The notes beneath the pieces are model-generated. The model saw only the letters and a program-made list of their open reading frames with translations. It searched no databases and was not told the DNA's origin. The position numbers were made by a program, and so were the translations under genes. From Brachionus plicatilis (taxonomy: Eukaryota; Rotifera; Eurotatoria; Ploima; Brachionidae), in the NCBI GenBank assembly GCA_010279815.1, contig QEOQ01000207.1, positions 1,208,078-1,272,077 on the forward strand: 64,000 bases of DNA, written 5' to 3'. Positions 58,934-64,000 of this stretch are shown here, one piece after another. How positions within the stretch are numbered: the stretch's first letter is position 1; each line of letters starts with the position of its first letter.

Positions 58934-61829
58934 CTATTTGATCGACATTTTATTTTCGTTCCAATTCCAAATTTGAACATTTTTATTTGCGTCACAATTA
59001 GCCATGACCAATTGTCTGCTCTCAGATAACTCTACACACAAATTAGACAATTTGTGCAACAATTGTTTATCCTTTGGTAACAAAAAAAAATTGTTATATT
59101 TAAAATATTTATTTTCCTTTTTTTATCCACTTACTTTGGTATAGACCCACTCTTGGTTACCTTTTTCGCCATGACATGGATATGTTATTATTTTGTCAGG
59201 TAGGTTTATATCCCGATGACCGCCAGGGTAATCAAGACATATGTCATCTCGTCTTATTTCGTTCTCTTTCGAGTAGTACCACATCTAATCAATTTACAAG
59301 TAAATTTTTTTGTTTATTTTAAAATTAAAAATCAAAACGATCAAAAAAGGCCCGTGAACCAATAAATTAAAAAATCATAAATGTTAGTTCAGATTAGTTG
59401 ATTAGTAGGTTAAATAACAAGATTAAAATACCTGTTTATTAAAATTTAATCTGTAAGCTTGGTGGACATTACAACTACCGGGTTTAAGTGGAATTTTTTT
59501 TAGCATTTTTGCTTTTCGTCTTACATTTTCAGATTGAAGACAAATAACATTTTTTGTTTTTTTATCAAACGGTGTGTTAATAAAGATCTTTAAAATTTTG
59601 ATAAAAATTATTGATAGCAAATTTTTTTGTTTTTTATTGAAAACGGAGTAGCCTTTTTTAATTATTTCAATTTTTTCCTAATTTAGCTATCTTGCCTGGT
59701 TGCCGCCTTGTTTATGGCAGCTAATCGCCTTAACAGGCTTTTCGACATTTCGCCTAGATGCAAGTGCATCAAAGCAATAGTTATTACTATTTATCTAAAA
59801 TAAAATTTTCAATAGAAGACAAATTTATTTAGTTTAATGAACATAAATGTTGACTACTTACTGCGCCTGCGTACAGAGATTTAGACGGTATCCACAACTC
59901 CGGATATATATTTTCAATAAACCATTTAAAAGACTTACAGTTCAAATTTTCTCTCAATTTTTTTCTCTCAGCCACATCACCATAATTTCCCTTTAGTCCA
60001 AAAGTTGCCTAGTTCTATTTCGGAAAATAAAGTCCTAAAACTTACAAGTCTATAATTAAGCCTTTGATAGTAAATATCTTTATATTCATCCATCCAAACT
60101 TCGGCTACACGAATGGAATTTTTTCTGACAACATCGACACCAGGCAACCATTTGTAAGGTGAACGTTCTCGGAAAATATGACCCACATGACTGCATGGAA
60201 CAGTCAGCAAAGTTCCACCACACATCCAAATCCTGAAAGAAATTTCTAAATTTTCTCCTCCCCAAATGTCCATCTGAGCATCATAAGTTCCCAATTTTTC
60301 AAAATAATTTTTGCTCATGGCAAACAAGCCTCCGGCCATTGTTGGCGAAGGCACCGGATCATGGTCAGACTTTCGCTGTTTATAAAGCCGATCGGGTAAA
60401 CCGTGCCAAGTAAACTGCAGATTCCAGTCAAAGCCACCAACACTAACACGGCTTGATATCGAGTATTTGTACTCAAATGTTTGCTTGTCGATTATGTCAA
60501 TGATTGGTGTTACTACATTGGTCTGGTCTTTATTGATTTCGTTCAAAAGTGGTTCCAGCCAGCCGATTGTGGCTTCGATATGGGAATCCAAAAAGACCAA
60601 GACATCACCTTTGGCTTCGCGTGCTCCGTGCAAACGGGCACGAATCAGCCCCTCTCGTTTTGTGTTCCGCACCACTCTCACTTTGCCATGATAATTTTCT
60701 TTCAAGTAAAGATCCAAAGCTTCTCCCAAATAATCTTTTAAAAATCTTTTTTTTATTTTAAAAGTCAACAAAAAAAAATTTTTCCTACCAAAATCGGAAA
60801 AGTCATCAACTAATAAAATTTCTTTTAACAAATGAACTGGTGATCTATTTATTATTGAGTTGACACCTCTTATCAAAACACCCCATGCTAAAAATAAAAA
60901 GAATATTTTTTTTTAACTTTAAATATTTTAAATGTAGATGTTTACCCTCATTATGAAAGCACATTATCACTGAGGCAGTGGGCAAATTTTCAGGTATCGG
61001 ATCATTTTTACAGCTTAAAAAAAATTTAATTAATTCTTTCTCTATTTAAAGCTCAAAAGCTCTTGAATATTTTCAACAAAGTGTTTTGTTATCAAAATTA
61101 TTTTTGATTGCTAATTATTTTTGTTTAAAGGAATCATTATTTTTTGAATTTTTCAAAATAATTTAAATCAAGTTTATTGCAGAGAATAATTTCTTAGACA
61201 TATTGTTTTTTTAATTTTTTAGAAACTTGAAATTTTTTAAATATAGAAGAAAAAAAATAAAAAAATTTTCAATTTTGGAGAAAAGACTTAAAAATTTTTT
61301 TCAAGAAAAAAAGTTTTGTAATAAAAATTTAAAAAATGGCTTACCCTTCTAATCGGATATCTGGTACAGATCTATTAAAAGGTATTAAATTACTAGCATA
61401 GTTATTAAACGCATATTTGTTCCATCCTTCATCAAATTTTTCCTTCTCCTCGGGTGACAGTGTTTTGTCATCGATGCTCATTCCTTTGGCATTAGCACCA
61501 TTGTCCTTAATCAAATGATATTTTTTACTATTATCATATTTATCTATCATCTTTCTCAGCTCTTCGTATTTGTCATCTTTAACATTTTCAATCAAAACCG
61601 GATTTTCGACTTGTCCTCCATTATCTAACTTGGAATCCACGTCTCTTTTGACTTCTCTATTTTCCACGTGATAATCATTGGCCAAATCGTGGTGAAATTT
61701 TTTTTTTTTTTGGTACTCTTGTTGTTCGTTACTCGAACTTGATGTATAAAAAATGTAAATAAATAAACCCAATATAACTAGCTTTAGTAAATTTCGACGC
61801 CGAACAAAAAAATAGCGATTAAACATCAT
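58934..61829 (-). CDS. GALNT: Polypeptide N-acetylgalactosaminyltransferase (GT27, ricin-type lectin domain)
   Basis: This Golgi enzyme adds GalNAc to Ser/Thr and so starts mucin-type O-glycosylation. Exons 61829-61345, 61013-60946, 60887-60789, 60734-60046, 59990-59862, 59794-59696, 59284-59135 and 59071-58934 join in phase to 618 residues. It has a type II membrane anchor at residues 13-29 ([17 protein letters not shown]), then a charged stem and the GT27 domain: [30 protein letters not shown], the metal-binding DSH (267-269), and [20 protein letters not shown] followed by [17 protein letters not shown]. The lectin domain is [12 protein letters not shown]...[22 protein letters not shown] and ends [15 protein letters not shown]. 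Exon 6 ends at a GC donor (CAG|GCAAGA), and an alternative exon lies in the intron that follows. The particular GALNT paralogue is not assigned. Confidence 0.94.
59432..59587 (-). other. Candidate mutually exclusive alternative exon 6b of the GalNAc-transferase
   Basis: 156 nt, bounded by a good acceptor (tttaaag|ATC) and a CAG|GTATTT donor, phase 0 at both ends, exactly like exon 6a (99 nt, 59794-59696). It codes [20 protein letters not shown], then [20 protein letters not shown] and [12 protein letters not shown]. Joined to flanking exons it gives GA-IFIN...NVICLQ...NKQ-MWYY, which parallels 6a's [12 protein letters not shown]...GGNQ-MWYY. Both therefore encode an alpha-type ricin repeat. 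The sugar-binding Asp of the CLD motif (CFD in 6a) is Gln (CLQ) in 6b. Confidence 0.6.
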
Positions 61830-63771
61830 TGTGGAAGTTTAAACAACTGATTTGAGATGGATTTAACTACCTGATTGAATGAGAATATTGTTGTTTTTTT
61901 AGAATATTGTTAAAAGCATTGTATTTTTGTGGCTGATCAAAAATCGAATTGGAAAAAAAAACAACTGTTTTAAACAAATTTATTTTAAATCTTAAATTAA
62001 ATTTTTAGATAAAAAGCGATACGTGTAACTAAGTGAAAATGAAAAAGAGAAACCTCGTTGCTTTTTAATTTTCCATTAGTTACTCACAAAGTATGAGATA
62101 TGATAATTGAAATTATTTTTATGAAATTTATAATTTTTTTCTAGAGTATGTTTACTGCCAACTAGACACAAACAAGCCATGCTTCGATTGTTTTTGCCAA
62201 ACTAGAAAAGAAAGAAAAGTGTTTGAAGATTGTTTTGATGATTGAGAATTTTTTTGATGATCTCATTTGATTTAATTTAATTTTAAATCTCTTTCTCTTG
62301 AAATAAGCTAAATAAAGACCCGTATAAAATTAAATAAAAAAAAATAATAAATGCATTTATTTTGCTTAGTTTTAACTATTAACCATACGAATTGGTAGCA
62401 TAAATTATAAATTTTATAATTTTAAAACCTTGAGAAAAACAAAATCTTATTTTTATTGTGTTTTTTTTTATAAAGTTTAAAATTTTTTACAAGCATTTAA
62501 CAATAATGATACTCGACTTGTCTTTAGATTTAGCTTGGCAAATTTTCAAATAAATTATACTATCTCAAGAGAACTTAATCCCAAAACTCAGCAAATATGT
62601 GCATACATTAAAATTAATACAAAAAATAAGCTTTGATCAATATAAAAAAAAGTTGCCTAGTACTAAATTTTTTCGAGAGACAAAATCGTAATTTTTATAC
62701 CACGGTTGATAGAATAATTTTGTTAGCTCATGGCTATATACTTGATATAGACTAACCTTTGTCACGTAAATTCAAAAACAAATCTTGATACTTTTTAATG
62801 GATATATGTGATAATATAATAATCTAAAATTGAAGAATTCTATTTTTATAAAGTCAATGAAGCATAAAAAATAAAGTTAATAAAAATAAACCCGTGCTTG
62901 CCTAAAAATCGATATTTTCCTGCACAATATTTGACTTAGGTTCGTAAAATAGAGTTTACTTAAGTTTTTTTTATTCACTTTCAACTACTGAAGTAAATAT
63001 TAGGATTCTTTCAAAAGATTAATTTCAAATCCCTTCTTAAATAAAACATCACTATTAGCTTAAGACCCTGTTTCAAATCACTTCAAATCTTAAATTATCA
63101 ATTAATCTAAAGTTTTATTATTTTTATTATAATTCAAAAAATTTTCAATGAAAAAATATGCTTGAAAATAATTAGTTAAAAATACAAAATGAAAATTATG
63201 CAATTTTTTTAAAATATTTCTTTTAAATAAATTTTAAATTGGTTGATTTGGAAACCATTAGCAAACTTTGTCTCTCTTTGGGTTTGCTTTTATTGATTTT
63301 TGATAAAAAAAAAATCGAAATTTTAAAAACTTTATCTTCACACTCAAAGTTTAATCAATGTTTAATTTTAGGACCTGATTTTGAAATGGTTAAGAAACTT
63401 TTGGAGCAATTAGTTTTGATAGCAAATAGTTACTTTTAATATTGATCGAATTTACTCTAAAAATATAACATCACGACTTAGATAAATATTTTATTAATTT
63501 TTTGAATTAAAATACAAGATAAAAGTGTTCTAATTTGTATAGACTTAAGATGGGCTAATTTGACAAATATTAGTAAACGCAGTTTGTACACAAAGTAAAT
63601 AGATTAGACTAGTAATCTTCTATGAATGAGAAATTCTATTTTAATAAAAATTCAAATTGATCTTTTGTTTTTTTTAACAGTCACGCTCTAAAGAAATTTA
63701 ATATTTTTAACAGATGGAAAAAAATGATGTATATTTTCTATAAGCTTTTCTAAATTAAATATTGACCAATT
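61830..63771. other. Upstream flank of the GalNAc-transferase and intergenic
   Basis: AT-rich sequence. The open frame at 63239-63439 (LETISKLCLSLGLLLLIFDK...ILGPDFEMVKKLLEQL) lacks an ATG-linked start and any family motif, and is left uncalled. No other feature seen. Confidence 0.4.
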
Positions 63772-63984
63772 CAGACCTGTTCAAAGGTCACAATTTTAAG
63801 TCAAAGTTAAGAATTGACTTAAATTTTAGTGACTTTGAATAACTACCTGGAACGGAAAAAAATTCATGTAGTTCGGGCTTTTTTTTAAATTTAAAATTCC
63901 TGACTTGGACTGTAGAAAAAAAAAATTTAAATTTAAGTCATTGACTCTACTTGACTTAAGGCTTGTGACTTATAAACAAGTCTG
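63772..63984. mobile_element. hAT-like MITE, 213 bp, near-perfect 8-bp TSD
   Basis: CAGACCTGTTCAAAGGTCAC ... GTGACTTATAAACAAGTCTG, flanked by GACCAATT (63764-63771) and GACCAATA (63985-63992). The interior has the AAGTCA / TGACTT palindromic words of the family. Confidence 0.8.
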
Positions 63985-64000
63985 GACCAATAAAGCATTA

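Noticed and set aside
59423..59620. A separate small gene inside the GalNAc-transferase intron
   Set aside because: The open frame is bounded by acceptor and donor in the host gene's phase and strand and aligns with the neighbouring lectin exon; an alternative exon explains it better.

Overview
The window is animal nuclear DNA. It is very AT-rich (I estimate about three quarters A+T by eye, not counted) and has metazoan gene content: a T-box factor, a polypeptide GalNAc-transferase, a lipocalin, an ANKRD13, a tektin-like protein and EGF-domain peptides. Introns are tiny, mostly 45-70 bp. Several genes have no intron at all, and a few introns are swollen by transposon debris. A Penelope-like retroelement with a GIY-YIG nuclease, many small foldback elements and this base composition would fit a monogonont rotifer such as Brachionus. 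That assignment is inference; no taxon marker was seen.

Layout. 1-771 (-): MRPS9, running off the window edge and head-to-head with CTP synthase (1041-3042, +). 5457-7422 (+): an M17 aminopeptidase of the NPEPL1 type, followed by SmD1 (7622-8047, +). 11747-13159 (+): an intronless Brachyury-like T-box gene in a large gene-poor interval. 16330-18235 (-): a tektin-like coiled-coil protein. 19139-20381 (-): nucleoporin SEH1. 20.4-24.2 kb: retroelement remains (Penelope-like and LINE). 24243-25127 (-): a small EGF peptide gene. 25488-25958 (-): the MIP18/CIAO2B iron-sulfur targeting factor. 26.8-36 kb: a transposon-dense block (TIR element with a PHD-like knuckle, nested foldbacks, hAT-type MITEs, an IS1595/Merlin-type transposase, a Ty3/gypsy RT fragment) that also holds a second EGF peptide gene and two relics of the same family. 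39488-40666 (-): ANKMY2. 40808-43994 (-): inositol monophosphatase. 44188-46740 (-): ANKRD13. 48554-49085 (-): CMC1. 49201-49848 and 55468-56028 (-): two DUSP19-like phosphatase paralogues flanking a lipocalin (50796-51512, -) and LINE debris. 58934-61829 (-): a GalNAc-transferase.

Splice sites were assigned by hand. For almost every multi-exon gene the exon phases close exactly and the joined protein matches its family, so those models are reasonably firm. The genes are ordinary housekeeping and developmental genes with no operon-like logic. The unusual material is (i) a probable pair of mutually exclusive exons encoding the first lectin repeat of the GalNAc-transferase, one of them using a GC donor; (ii) a small family of secreted single-EGF peptides with conserved intron phases and two decayed relatives; (iii) families of palindromic elements whose cores are shared while their arms differ; and (iv) an IS1595/Merlin-type transposase with an acidic tail whose tail sequence recurs beside the Penelope-like element.
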